A stretch of DNA of 34,715 nt from Flavobacteriaceae bacterium (GTDB lineage: Bacteria; Bacteroidota; Bacteroidia; Flavobacteriales; Weeksellaceae). The translations under genes were made by a program, and so were the position numbers. The notes beneath the pieces are model-generated. The model had not been told where the DNA came from and ran no database searches. It saw only the letters and a list, made by a program, of their open reading frames with translations. Shown here piece after piece: positions 21,737 to 29,964 of this stretch. Location of the stretch: contig JAITMJ010000111.1 of NCBI GenBank assembly GCA_031277475.1, positions 1-34,715 on the forward strand, given 5' to 3'. How positions within the stretch are numbered: position 1 is the stretch's first letter; every line of letters starts with the position of its first letter.

Positions 21737-23641
21737 TTATTTTTTCACCGCTGTTACTACCTGCGCTTCCATTTGCGTGATGTTATCAAACATTTGTTTG
21801 AACAGCGAATAATATTCTTTCGGAAAAACCACCGCATTTATGGTTGTTGCAGTTTCTATTGTAAGTTTATTTTCTTTTTGCGTTACGATATAATCGTATT
21901 GAATTTCACTGTTTTCTGTCTTGAATTTTTTGGATTTCGGGATGTTTTCAAAAGTGTAATTTTCCGGAAGTGTGATGCTTACTTTTTTAATTTTAGTGTT
22001 TCGGGTTACGAACTCCAAAGGTGCTTTTCTTTCTGAGGTTTCATTGAAATCGTGATTTTGTTCATACAAAAAAAGTAGCGGATTGAATACAATTTTATCG
22101 TTAATCGTATCGGAAAATGTATCGGAATTAAAATCAAAATTCGTTTCAAACTCGCCGTTGTCTTTCTGTTCGGATTGCAGATTGTCAAACGGAAATGAAT
22201 ATTCATCTTTATAATTTTTTTGATATTTTTCTTTGTTTTCATTGTATTTTTCGGCAGCCGTCAATGCGTAAAGATTCGTATCGCGGTCGGAAAAATGCCC
22301 TTCAAAATTTCCGTCAGTGTTCATTTTGGCATCAATGGTTGATAGGCTTTCGCTGATGTCCGGATATGCGATTTCTATTTGTTTTGACTTGTTTTTTGTC
22401 ATCAAAATTCCGGCGTAATTATAGACTTTCGGCGGCAGTAAATTTATTTTTGTTTGTTTTGAAGTTCCGTCTAAAAAATACATTTTTCCGCCATCTTCAA
22501 AAGCGGCAATGACGTAGTTCAACTGAAAAAGCGTTGGGCTGGACATTAAAAGAAAACCATTTTCCACCGTTGATAAAACCACAGGATTGGCATCAATATT
22601 TGCGGATTTCAGCAGCATTATGAGAAGCAAATTAATTTCCGATGATCTTCCGGTTTTGGTGGTGATAAGATTTTTTACGCCTTTGTTTGTGATCACATCA
22701 TCAGTTCCATTATAAACATAATTATCTTGCACAAATTTCAAAATGGCGGCGGCTCGGTCTTGTTTATTTTCAATATTAATAATATCTGTCGGTAAAACAT
22801 CTTTTGCGAGATTTTTATTTTTCAACTGACCGCCAAATTTATCAAAATCATATAATATTTTTCTCACATCGTTCCAAGAAAGCGCAATTTTTTTATAGCC
22901 CCAACCTGATGGAAAAGAATTCACTTCCGCTTTCACCACCGCTCTGTAATTATCATTATTTTGAACAAAAAGTTCATCTTTATAAGCGGGAATATTTTCA
23001 TATCCATAGCGATATGCCTGATAAAAACCGTCTCTCACCACTCTATATTTTGGAACAATATTTCTTCTGTAATTTATGGAAAATCCTATAACTGACGGAG
23101 TATCAAGCACAAATTCAATATATTTTACAGGTATTTTTTCTTCTATATAAACTTCCGGAAACGATAAATAGAGTGGAAACGGTGTTTTTTTGCTGTAAGA
23201 ATATTCTACTACGGAACCGTCTTTCACATTTGGAAAAGCAAATTTGTGGGCGATATAATTTCCTTCCGTAGAGACATACACAGATTCGCTATCCACTTTT
23301 GTAGCAACAATTTCTCCATTTTCCATATTGTAAGTTGTGGCTTTGAGGTTGGTTAAAATTTCACCGCTATTATAAACCATTATTCCAATATTCAGAAATT
23401 CGTTTGCATCATCTTTTTTATAAATTTTCACGCGCTCAACAACGTCTGTGTACATATATTCGCCGTCGGAATCTATTTCAAAATGATAAGATCTGTACAA
23501 AACTTCTGCCGGAGCATCTTCTTCTATTTTGGATTTTGTGCTTGCCACATCTTCTTCGCTTAATTTCGGAACGTCTAAAAATTTGTGTTGCGCAAAAGAA
23601 ACCGCCGAAACAAGAAATGCGAAAATTAATAAAAGCCTCAT
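21737..23641 (-). CDS. Exported DUF3857 / transglutaminase-like protein
   Basis: 634 residues, signal peptide 1-17 (ending VSFAQ). The DUF3857 domain covers about 40-240 (HFEIDSDGEYMYTDVVERVKIY onward). A transglutaminase-like core covers about 270-400, where the normal nucleophile cysteine is replaced: GRSSEINLLL at about residues 331-340 has serines at 333-334. The histidine position reads LNYVIAAF with Tyr, while the final aspartate remains in YFLDGTS. It is therefore predicted to be inactive as a transglutaminase and may act as a binding or structural domain in the periplasm. It forms an operon with the small membrane protein. Confidence 0.85.
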   Translation of the reverse strand: MRLLLIFAFLVSAVSFAQHKFLDVPKLSEEDVASTKSKIEEDAPAEVLYRSYHFEIDSDGEYMYTDVVERVKIYKKDDANEFLNIGIMVYNSGEILTNLKATTYNMENGEIVATKVDSESVYVSTEGNYIAHKFAFPNVKDGSVVEYSYSKKTPFPLYLSFPEVYIEEKIPVKYIEFVLDTPSVIGFSINYRRNIVPKYRVVRDGFYQAYRYGYENIPAYKDELFVQNNDNYRAVVKAEVNSFPSGWGYKKIALSWNDVRKILYDFDKFGGQLKNKNLAKDVLPTDIINIENKQDRAAAILKFVQDNYVYNGTDDVITNKGVKNLITTKTGRSSEINLLLIMLLKSANIDANPVVLSTVENGFLLMSSPTLFQLNYVIAAFEDGGKMYFLDGTSKQTKINLLPPKVYNYAGILMTKNKSKQIEIAYPDISESLSTIDAKMNTDGNFEGHFSDRDTNLYALTAAEKYNENKEKYQKNYKDEYSFPFDNLQSEQKDNGEFETNFDFNSDTFSDTINDKIVFNPLLFLYEQNHDFNETSERKAPLEFVTRNTKIKKVSITLPENYTFENIPKSKKFKTENSEIQYDYIVTQKENKLTIETATTINAVVFPKEYYSLFKQMFDNITQMEAQVVTAVKK

Positions 23642-23843
23642 TGTGATTTTTTTATTTTTTCAAGTATTTGTATATCAGAACTTAACATCAATTTTTTATC
23701 TGTTTTATATCACAAAAATAGCAAAAATTTGTGATGTAATAACGCAATGTATTTTTGAGGATTTTTTTTATGAATCAGACGGATTTTCAGAATCGTAGAT
23801 TTTTTCTTGTGTTTCTCTGCCGTTTTTCTTGGTTTAAAAATAT

Positions 23844-24971
23844 TCACTCAATTTCAATACTATACGTTCTTCTTCGTTTATGATTTTCGGGATTGTAGTC
23901 TTGCCAAAGCAATTGGATGTTTTTGTTTTCTTCCAATTCGGGATTGGTTTCCAAAAATTTCACACCTTTTTTCTTGAAAACATCATAAATTTCTTTGAAA
24001 ATTATCGCCGTAACGCCGCGCCGCTGATATTCGGGATGAATGCCGATTAAATAAAAATTCGCCCGATCGTTCTTTTTTCCCGCCCTCAAAAAATGAAGCC
24101 AACCGAACGGAAATAGTTTTCCTTTCGCTTTTTGCAAGGCTTTGGAATAAGACGGCATCGTGATGGCAAAGGAAATCAAATCATCATTTTCATCGGTGAT
24201 GCAAATGATAAAATCCTTATCGATAAATCCGAAATATTTTTCCTTGTACGTTTTTATCTGTTCATCGGTGATTGGCGTGTATGTGGAAAGATTTTTGTAG
24301 GTTTCGTCAAGCAGTTTAAACATCGGTTCCACGAGCGGCAGAATTTCCTTTTTCGTGTGGAATTTCAAAACCCGAAGTTTGTATTTCTCTTTAATTAAAT
24401 CATTGAATTTCAAAACTTTATCGGGTAAAACATCGGGAAAAATAATTTCAAATTCCACCCATTCTTTTTCTTTTTTCAAACCGAGTTTTTCCAAATGTTC
24501 GGGATAATATTCGTAATTATAAATGCCAATCATAGTTGCCAATCTGTCGAAACCCAGCGCCAACATTCCGGCTTTGTCGAGGTTTGTAAAACCCATCGGT
24601 CCTTCGATTTTTGAAACGTTTTTTTCTTTGGCGTAATTTATTGCTTTGTCAATCAATGCTTTAGAAACATCCAAATCGTCAATGAAATCCAACCAACCGA
24701 AACGCACTTTTTTAATTCCGAGTTCTTTTTCCTCTTTATGATTGATCATCACGGCAATTCTCCCGACTGTTTCATCGTTTTTCAGAGCCAGAAAAAGTTT
24801 AAATTCGGAATATTGCAACGCCGGATTTTCCTTCGGATTCCATATATTTTTTTCATCGTTTATCAGCGGCGGAACGTAGTTGGCGTTGCCTTCGTAAAGT
24901 TCCGGCTGAAAGCGGATAAATCGGTTCAAATCGCTTGGTGTTTTTACTTCAATCACGGAAATTTTAGACAT
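23844..24971 (-). CDS. GNAT-like N-acetyltransferase family protein
   Basis: 375 residues, cytoplasmic. The C-terminal half contains the acetyl-CoA loop motif A as YLIGIHPEYQRRGVTAIIFKEIY. The N-terminal half is a second, more diverged GNAT-like region (LFLALKNDETVGRIAVMIN). Proteins of this size in Bacteroidota are usually annotated as GNAT family without a known substrate. A TATATTTG -7 box lies on the minus strand at 24997-25004. Substrate unknown. Confidence 0.75.
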   Translation of the reverse strand: MSKISVIEVKTPSDLNRFIRFQPELYEGNANYVPPLINDEKNIWNPKENPALQYSEFKLFLALKNDETVGRIAVMINHKEEKELGIKKVRFGWLDFIDDLDVSKALIDKAINYAKEKNVSKIEGPMGFTNLDKAGMLALGFDRLATMIGIYNYEYYPEHLEKLGLKKEKEWVEFEIIFPDVLPDKVLKFNDLIKEKYKLRVLKFHTKKEILPLVEPMFKLLDETYKNLSTYTPITDEQIKTYKEKYFGFIDKDFIICITDENDDLISFAITMPSYSKALQKAKGKLFPFGWLHFLRAGKKNDRANFYLIGIHPEYQRRGVTAIIFKEIYDVFKKKGVKFLETNPELEENKNIQLLWQDYNPENHKRRRTYSIEIE

Positions 24972-24996
24972 CGTTTTTCAAAAAAGTAAGTTAAGG

Positions 24997-25004
24997 CAAA
25001 TATA
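24997..25004 (-). promoter_or_regulatory. -7 box for the GNAT-like gene
   Basis: Minus-strand TATATTTG, 25 bases before the ATG at 24971. The -33 element is weak. Confidence 0.45.
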
Positions 25005-25131
25005 AATAATTTAAGGGCGAAATCGAATTTTTTAGAAATGATTACAGACCAAACGCATTAAAAAAAGAGTTCTATCGTATTTTTTTTCTATACAAAGAGG
25101 TGTTCGCAAAGATTTTTTGCTAATTTCCCTC

Positions 25132-25514
25132 AGATTTTCGCTAATTTTTTCCCACAGATTGCACGGATTTGCCTCATTGCCTCTTTATTGTTTTCAATGG
25201 AATCGGCGAATTTTTCAAATTTCACAGATTGAGATTTGCCTCTGTCATTTTTATTTTTTTTAAAGGAATCGGCGAAACCTTCGGTTTTCCCGCAGATTTT
25301 GCCTCATTGTCTTTTTTTCTATTTTTTAAGGAATCGGCGAATTCTTCGGATTTGTTTTCGGACACAAAAATTTGTTTTGGGTATCCGGTTTTGCGTGAGG
25401 GATGGAAGTGGAAATCCTTTTTTTTTGCGGTCGGAATTTTTGCGGAGGCAAAAAAAAAGATTGAAACGGACAGCCCGACCCGAGCGGTGGCAATGCTTTG
25501 GCGAGGGACACGCC
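25132..25514 (+). repeat. Large dispersed element, copy 1
   Basis: The left part has three imperfect tandem units of about 65 bases, each carrying GGAATCGGCGAA (25199, 25265, 25330) and a TTTGCCTC start. The core (25393-25514) runs from GCGTGAGGGATGGAAGTGGA to GGCGAGGGACACGCC. The left end contains CCCACAGATTGCACGGATTT, related to the short repeat near 1 kb. An inverted copy lies at 29965-30264. No reading frame or transposase is inside. Confidence 0.85.
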
Positions 25515-25592
25515 CAAAAAATAGAAATTTAAAACCGAATTTTTAATGCGTTTAGCCTGAAAATGATTATCGGATTTTATATTCAAAAAAAT

Positions 25593-25612
25593 GTATTACA
25601 TTTGTATTACAA
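25593..25612 (+). promoter_or_regulatory. Promoter and operator of the YafQ-type operon
   Basis: TGTATTACA occurs twice (25593-25601 and 25604-25612), 11 bases apart, about one helical turn. The -7 box TACATTTG (25598-25605) overlaps both. Each unit is nearly palindromic. This is the expected arrangement for a repressor made by an RHH antitoxin. Confidence 0.55.
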
Positions 25613-25635
25613 ACGCTATCAAAATATTTTAAATT

Positions 25636-25890
25636 ATGGTAAAGGAAAAGAAACTCACGTCTATCAGATTAAGCAAAAAATTGTATGTTCATCTTCAAAA
25701 GCAGGCGGAAAAACAAAACCGCAGCATCAACAATTACATCGAAACGCTTCTCTACGAAAACTCCGATTATTACGAACCGAATGAAGAAACCATCGAAGCG
25801 ATGAATGAAGTTCAAGAAATGATAAAAAACGGAACAGGAAAAGCGTATAACAATGTAAACGAACTAATAAAAGATTTGACGGATGAATAA
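25636..25890 (+). CDS. Antitoxin of a YafQ-type toxin-antitoxin pair
   Basis: 84 residues. The N-terminal half (KLTSIRLSKKLYVHLQKQA, then NRSINNYIETLLYEN) is a ribbon-helix-helix DNA-binding domain. The acidic C-terminal half (NEETIEAMNEVQEMIKNGTG onward) is the toxin-binding tail seen in antitoxins of this class. It overlaps the toxin gene by 8 bases. The operator with two TGTATTACA units lies 24 bases upstream. Confidence 0.85.
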   Translation: MVKEKKLTSIRLSKKLYVHLQKQAEKQNRSINNYIETLLYENSDYYEPNEETIEAMNEVQEMIKNGTGKAYNNVNELIKDLTDE

Positions 25891-26176
25891 CTATGAATTA
25901 AAATATTCCACCAAGTTCAAGAAAGATTTCAAAAAAATTGCTTTGGATAAAAGAAAACTTGAAGAAGTAAAAGAAGTTTTTCAACTATTGATGAAATATG
26001 GCTCTGACGGAATTCCATTAGTGATGAAACCTCATCAACTAAAAGGTAATTGGAAGAATTATTGGGAATGCCACATCCGCCCGAATTTATTATTGATTTG
26101 GCTTCAAATAGACGAGCCGACAAAAACAATTTATCTGGAAAGAATTGGCTCTCATTCAGATATATTTAAAATTTAA
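25883..26176 (+). CDS. YafQ family mRNA interferase toxin
   Basis: 97 residues of the RelE fold. Residues known to matter in YafQ are largely kept: H51 (KPHQLKG), H64 (WECHIRPN), R87 (LERIGSH), H91 and F95. The position of the usual catalytic aspartate is N68 and the next tryptophan is L69, so activity may be altered, although Asn occurs here in some relatives as far as I recall. Translational coupling to the antitoxin by an 8-base overlap. Confidence 0.88.
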   Translation: MNNYELKYSTKFKKDFKKIALDKRKLEEVKEVFQLLMKYGSDGIPLVMKPHQLKGNWKNYWECHIRPNLLLIWLQIDEPTKTIYLERIGSHSDIFKI

Positions 26177-26266
26177 AATGTATTGTTACAATTAAAAAAT
26201 TGAAAGATTGAAAAATTTTAAACCTCGAAACCTTAAACCTTAAACTTTAAACAAAACTTTAAACAC

Positions 26267-26296
26267 TTTGCCTTTATAAAAAAAAATGTATTTTTG
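26267..26296 (+). promoter_or_regulatory. Promoter of the DUF433/DUF5615 operon
   Basis: TTTG at 26267-26270, then 18 bases, then TATTTTTG at 26289-26296, 15 bases before the ATG at 26312. The upstream spacer (26220-26260) is a low-complexity AAACCTCGAAACC-type repeat. Confidence 0.65.
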
Positions 26297-26311
26297 AAAA
26301 GACAACTATTT

Positions 26312-26533
26312 ATGAATGTTTTTGACAACATAATCAAAATTAATCCCGAAAAACGTTTCGGGAAACCTTGCATTAGGGAAACACGCATTACAGTTTACGA
26401 TGTATTGGGTTGGCTGTCCGCCGGAATGACGTATGATGCCATTCTTGCGGATTTTCCGGAACTTACCCGGCAAGATATTCTCGCTTGCCTCGCTTTTGCC
26501 GCTCAACGAGAACGCACTTTACAATATACTTGA
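26312..26533 (+). CDS. DUF433 family antitoxin
   Basis: 73 residues with the DUF433 pattern: INPEKRFGKPCIRETRITVYDVLGWLSAGMTYDAILADFPELTRQDILACLAFA. This is a small winged/HTH domain that acts as the antitoxin partner of PIN-like toxins. The ATG at 26312 is preferred over the TTG at 26294, which is inside the -7 box. The toxin gene follows after a single base. Confidence 0.9.
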   Translation: MNVFDNIIKINPEKRFGKPCIRETRITVYDVLGWLSAGMTYDAILADFPELTRQDILACLAFAAQRERTLQYT

Positions 26534-26534
26534 T

Positions 26535-26876
26535 ATGAAATTATTGTTTGACCAAAACATCTCGTTCCGAGTTCTGAACTTACTTCCGAATGATTTTGCC
26601 GATTGTTGTCACACGAAGTCGGTTGGTTTGAACGATTGTAAAGACTCGGAAATATGGCAATATGCTAAACAAAACGCCTGCACCATCGTAACTTTTGATG
26701 CAGATTTTTTTGATATGTTGGTACTTAAAGGATTTCCTCCGAAAATTGTTTGGCTTCGTACCGGAAATTTAACGACATCGGAAATAGCCGAATGCATCAT
26801 CCATAACCAAATGAATATCAGTGCTTTTATTGAAAATCACGACCAAGGATGTTTAGAAATTGATTCTCTGTTTTGA
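26535..26876 (+). CDS. DUF5615 family PIN-like toxin
   Basis: 113 residues. The PIN-like acidic residues are visible as D6 (KLLFDQN), a central DCKDSEIW segment, and D55/D57 (TIVTFDADFFDM). The family pairs with DUF433 antitoxins and is predicted to be an RNase. It follows the antitoxin after one base. An upstream start in the same frame would read through the antitoxin gene and was rejected. Confidence 0.9.
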   Translation: MKLLFDQNISFRVLNLLPNDFADCCHTKSVGLNDCKDSEIWQYAKQNACTIVTFDADFFDMLVLKGFPPKIVWLRTGNLTTSEIAECIIHNQMNISAFIENHDQGCLEIDSLF

Positions 26877-27000
26877 AGAAAAAAGTAACTTAAATTTGTT
26901 AATTTTGACAACCTCAAACTTTAAACCTCGAAACCCGCTTTGTCACGATGAGCGAAGTCGAAGCCTTAAATTTTAAACACTAAACACCTTGAATTTTCTC

Positions 27001-28212
27001 ATGCAAAACAAACTCAAAATCATCAACGATCCGGTTCACGGTTTTGTGAAAATTCCCTACGAAATTTTGTTTGATGTCATCGAACATCCTTATTTTCAGA
27101 GGCTTCGCCGAATTTCGCAAACCGGACTTTTAAACCTGATTTTTCCCGGAGCCACACACACGCGTTTTCATCACGCCATCGGCGCAATGCACCTGATGTT
27201 CACCGCTTTGGAAACTTTGAAACTGAAAAATGTAAATATTTCCGAACACGAAGAAAAATCCGCAATGTTGGCGATTTTGCTGCACGATGTCGGGCACGGT
27301 CCGTTTTCGCACGCTTTGGAAAATCTGCTGATGGACAGTTGGCATCACGAAAAACTCTCGCTGCTTTTGATGAAAAATTTAAACGAAATTTTCGGCGGCG
27401 AACTTTCGACGGCAATAGAAATGTTTCAAGGAAAATACCACAGAAAATTTTTTAATCAACTGATTGCCTCGCAGTTAGACGTGGACAGATTGGATTATTT
27501 GAAACGCGACAGTTTCTACACCGGCGTTGTGGAAGGCAACATCAATACGCAGCGAACCATTTCGATGATGAACGTTTCCGCCGATGAATTGGTGATTGAT
27601 GCCAAAGGAATTTATTCCGTAGAAAATTTTTTGACGGCGAGAATGTTTATGTATTGGCAAGTTTATTACCACAAAACTTCGGCGTTGGCGGAACATCTTT
27701 TGGTGAAAATTTTAGAAAGAGCAAAGTTTCTGATTTCCAATGGAATAGATTTACAATCATCTGAAAATTTAAACTATTTTCTTCAAAAAAACGAGTTTGA
27801 AAATGCAACTTCGGAAGACGTTCGCAGATTTACCGAATTGGATGACAACGACATTATTCAGGCGATGAAAATTTGGCAAACGTCCGATGATTTTGTGTTG
27901 GCATATTTCTGTAAATCCGTAATTCAAAGGCGTTTTCCGAAAACCGTGATTTCTTCCGTTCCGTTTTCAAAAGATTTAATTCATTCTAAAATTTCCGAAA
28001 CGAACGATTTTTTTAAAACCGACGAAGGCGAAAATTTAGTCGGCGAAATTTCCAGAACTTTATTGGCGTATAATTCTGAAAAACAACCGATTATGCTTCT
28101 TCAAAAAAACGGCGAAAAAATAAATTTGGCAGAATCCGAAAACCAAATCCTGACTTCTTCCATGAAACATTCCGCCACGAAATATATTTTGTATTTTCCT
28201 TTTTTGATTTAA
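27001..28212 (+). CDS. HD domain phosphohydrolase (SAMHD1/dGTPase-like)
   Basis: 403 residues. It begins KIINDPVHGFVKIPYEILFDVIEHPYFQRLRRISQTG, the hallmark of this family. The HD metal site is H57 (RFHHAIGAMHL), H95-D96 (LLHDVGHGPFSH) and D160 (QLDVDRLDYLKRD). Bacterial relatives hydrolyse dNTPs to nucleoside and triphosphate, and some take part in phage defence; which applies here is unknown. The ATG at 27001 is preferred over the TTG at 26989. It lies next to toxin-antitoxin genes and ruvC, between two inverted dispersed elements. Confidence 0.9.
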   Translation: MQNKLKIINDPVHGFVKIPYEILFDVIEHPYFQRLRRISQTGLLNLIFPGATHTRFHHAIGAMHLMFTALETLKLKNVNISEHEEKSAMLAILLHDVGHGPFSHALENLLMDSWHHEKLSLLLMKNLNEIFGGELSTAIEMFQGKYHRKFFNQLIASQLDVDRLDYLKRDSFYTGVVEGNINTQRTISMMNVSADELVIDAKGIYSVENFLTARMFMYWQVYYHKTSALAEHLLVKILERAKFLISNGIDLQSSENLNYFLQKNEFENATSEDVRRFTELDDNDIIQAMKIWQTSDDFVLAYFCKSVIQRRFPKTVISSVPFSKDLIHSKISETNDFFKTDEGENLVGEISRTLLAYNSEKQPIMLLQKNGEKINLAESENQILTSSMKHSATKYILYFPFLI

Positions 28213-28272
28213 ATGGTTTAAAAATTTAAAGATTGAAATATTTAATGATTGAAACGAATTAAAGTTTAATTG

Positions 28273-28872
28273 ATGAACTCAAAACCCGAAACCCGAACCT
28301 CGAACCCCGAAACCCGAACCTCGCCCGAAAAAATCATTCTCGGCGTTGATCCCGGAACTACGATTATGGGTTTCGGCATCATTTCCGTGAAAAAACACAC
28401 AATGGAATTAGTTTCCATTCACGAACTTTTGCTGAAAAAATATCCGAATCACGAAACGAAACTCAAACATATTTTTGAAAAAACTTTGGCTTTGATTGAT
28501 GAATTTCATCCGGACGAAGTGGCTTTGGAAGCACCGTTCTACGGAAAAAATGTTCAAAGTATGCTGAAATTGGGTCGGGCTCAAGGCGTAGCAATGGCGG
28601 CGAGTTTGTATCGAAATATTCCCATCACCGAATATTCCCCGAAAAAAGTGAAAATGGCGATTACCGGAAACGGAAATGCGAGCAAAGAACAAGTGGCGGG
28701 AATGCTGCAAAATCTCTTGAAATTAAAAGAATTTCCTACAAAATATCTTGATGCTTCGGATGGATTGGCGGTTGCGGTTTGCCATCATTTCAATTCTGGA
28801 AACTTGGGAAACGATAAATCCTATTCCGGTTGGAAAAGTTTTTTGAAACAAAATCCGGAGAGATTGATTTGA
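28273..28872 (+). CDS. ruvC: Holliday junction endonuclease RuvC
   Basis: 199 residues. The catalytic acidic residues are present: D in ILGVDPGTTIMGFG, E in ALEAPFYGKNVQSMLKLGRAQG, and two in YLDASDGLAVAVCHH. RuvC resolves four-way junctions in recombination. It carries a 17-residue N-terminal extension not expected for the family, in which KPETRTS and NPETRTS are two tandem 7-residue copies of a 21-base repeat (28282-28302 and 28303-28323). That repeat matches the surrounding spacer sequence (AACCTCGAAACCC). The ATG at 28273 is the visible start. A terminator follows. Confidence 0.95.
   Translation: MNSKPETRTSNPETRTSPEKIILGVDPGTTIMGFGIISVKKHTMELVSIHELLLKKYPNHETKLKHIFEKTLALIDEFHPDEVALEAPFYGKNVQSMLKLGRAQGVAMAASLYRNIPITEYSPKKVKMAITGNGNASKEQVAGMLQNLLKLKEFPTKYLDASDGLAVAVCHHFNSGNLGNDKSYSGWKSFLKQNPERLI
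28282..28323 (+). repeat. Two 21-base tandem repeats inside the ruvC start
   Basis: Two units of CCCGAAACCCGAACCTCG plus three bases, back to back and in frame, coding KPETRTS and NPETRTS. They belong to the same spacer-repeat family as 26220-26260 and 26915-26940. Confidence 0.85.
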
Positions 28873-28890
28873 GATTTGAAAATTCGTACA

Positions 28891-28924
28891 AAAACCCTTT
28901 CAGCATTGAAACTGAAAGGGTTTT
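28891..28924. terminator. Bidirectional terminator between ruvC and rpmA
   Basis: AAAACCCTTTCAG (28891-28903) pairs perfectly with CTGAAAGGGTTTT (28912-28924) over an 8-base loop: 13 pairs with T's on the right and A's on the left, so it serves both convergent genes. Confidence 0.9.
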
Positions 28925-28949
28925 AATAATTTGTTAATTTCTAAATTTC

Positions 28950-29210
28950 TTAATTAAGAACAGGTTCTACGGAAACAAAAGACCTGTCGTTGGCTTTTTT
29001 GGTGAATACCACTTTTCCGTCTGTGAGCGCAAACAACGTATGATCTTTCCCGATTCCTACATTGATTCCGGCGTGATGTTTCGTGCCGCGTTGTCTTACG
29101 ATAATGTTTCCGGCAATCGCATTTTGCCCGCCGAAAATCTTGATTCCCAATCTTTTAGAATGAGATTCTCTTCCGTTTCTGGAACTGCCGACTCCTTTTT
29201 TATGTGCCAT
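28950..29210 (-). CDS. rpmA: Ribosomal protein L27 (bL27)
   Basis: 86 residues, normal length: [16 protein letters not shown], then [24 protein letters not shown] and [19 protein letters not shown]27 lies near the peptidyl transferase centre of the 50S subunit. It follows rplU after 15 bases, the standard bacterial order. Confidence 0.97.
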   Translation of the reverse strand: MAHKKGVGSSRNGRESHSKRLGIKIFGGQNAIAGNIIVRQRGTKHHAGINVGIGKDHTLFALTDGKVVFTKKANDRSFVSVEPVLN

Positions 29211-29225
29211 TTTATGTTACGTTTT

Positions 29226-29876
29226 TTATTTGTTAAGCGCTTTAAATTGTTCAATATTTTTCTCGATAAGAGCATCTACTTCTTCGTGTGTCAGAACTCT
29301 TTTTCCGGATCTTTCCTTCAATTCGCTTCCTAAAGTTGCCAAAATTTTTCTGTTTTCTTTAGATTGTGAAAGATTGTTTTTCTTCAAGTGATAATTCAAT
29401 TCGTGGTCTTCACCGAAATTCACAGTCGCTCTGTCCGTATTGAAAGTTTTATTTTCTGCTTTTTCAGTTCCTGTGATTTTTTCCACTTTCAATTCCGCAA
29501 CCTCCTGTCCCACAAATTCTTCCGCTTTCGGAGCACTTTCTTTTTTGCCGGATTTTTTAGCACCGTCAATATTGGAAAATCCCGTGATTTGAATTTGTGT
29601 TAAAGACTGCCTATGTCCGTTTTTCACTTTGTAGCCTTTTCTTCTTTTCTTTTTGAAAACGATGACCTTATCGGCTTTCACATGATCTAAAATTTCCGCA
29701 TCTACAGCGATGCCGCTTACAGCCGGGGCGCCGACAGTTGTAGTTCCGTTTACGGTGAGAAGCACTTTATCAAAAGAAATTTTCGCGCCTTTATCGCCTT
29801 TCAAACGGTTTACAAACAACTTTTGGTCTTTCTCAACTTTGTATTGAAGCCCTGCTATTTCTACAATTGCAAACAT
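29226..29876 (-). CDS. rplU: Ribosomal protein L21 (bL21) with long C-terminal extension
   Basis: 216 residues, about twice the usual length of about 103. The L21 core is at the N-terminus: FAIVEIAGLQYKVEKDQKLFVNRL, then DKVIVFKKKRRKGYKVKNGHRQSLTQIQITGF. After about residue 105 comes a lysine- and glutamate-rich linker (KKSGKKESAPKAEEF) and a helical tail (RKILATLGSELKERSGKRVL, then EEVDALIEKNIEQFKALNK). The core is a 50S structural protein that binds 23S rRNA. The tail's role is unknown. A full promoter lies upstream. Confidence 0.95.
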   Translation of the reverse strand: MFAIVEIAGLQYKVEKDQKLFVNRLKGDKGAKISFDKVLLTVNGTTTVGAPAVSGIAVDAEILDHVKADKVIVFKKKRRKGYKVKNGHRQSLTQIQITGFSNIDGAKKSGKKESAPKAEEFVGQEVAELKVEKITGTEKAENKTFNTDRATVNFGEDHELNYHLKKNNLSQSKENRKILATLGSELKERSGKRVLTHEEVDALIEKNIEQFKALNK

Positions 29877-29908
29877 TGTTTATAATTTTTATTTAAAATT
29901 TCGAGGTG

Positions 29909-29939
29909 CAAATATACGGATTTTTTTCCGAACTGCAAA
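29909..29939 (-). promoter_or_regulatory. Promoter for rplU-rpmA
   Basis: On the minus strand TTTG (29936-29939) and TATATTTG (29909-29916) are exactly 19 bases apart, the best match to the Bacteroidota consensus in this window. Confidence 0.8.
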
Positions 29940-29964
29940 ATTAGGAGTTGTTGCAAAAAATTAT

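Larger units (their letters stand above)
24972..25635. other. Gene-free region carrying a dispersed element
   Basis: 664 bases: the GNAT promoter, about 130 bases of plain AT-rich sequence, the dispersed element (25132-25514) and the promoter/operator of the toxin-antitoxin operon (25593-25612). Open frames across the element have no credible protein and are translations of the repeat. Confidence 0.75.

Noticed and set aside
25169..25546. Open frames of about 100-125 codons over the dispersed element
   Set aside because: Their products are translations of tandem spacer repeats, with overlapping alternatives in two frames and no domain; the element is better explained as non-coding.
26220..26990. 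Spacer repeats of AAACCTCGAAACC type considered as a CRISPR array
   Set aside because: Units are irregular, very short and have no unique spacers of constant length; no cas genes are present.
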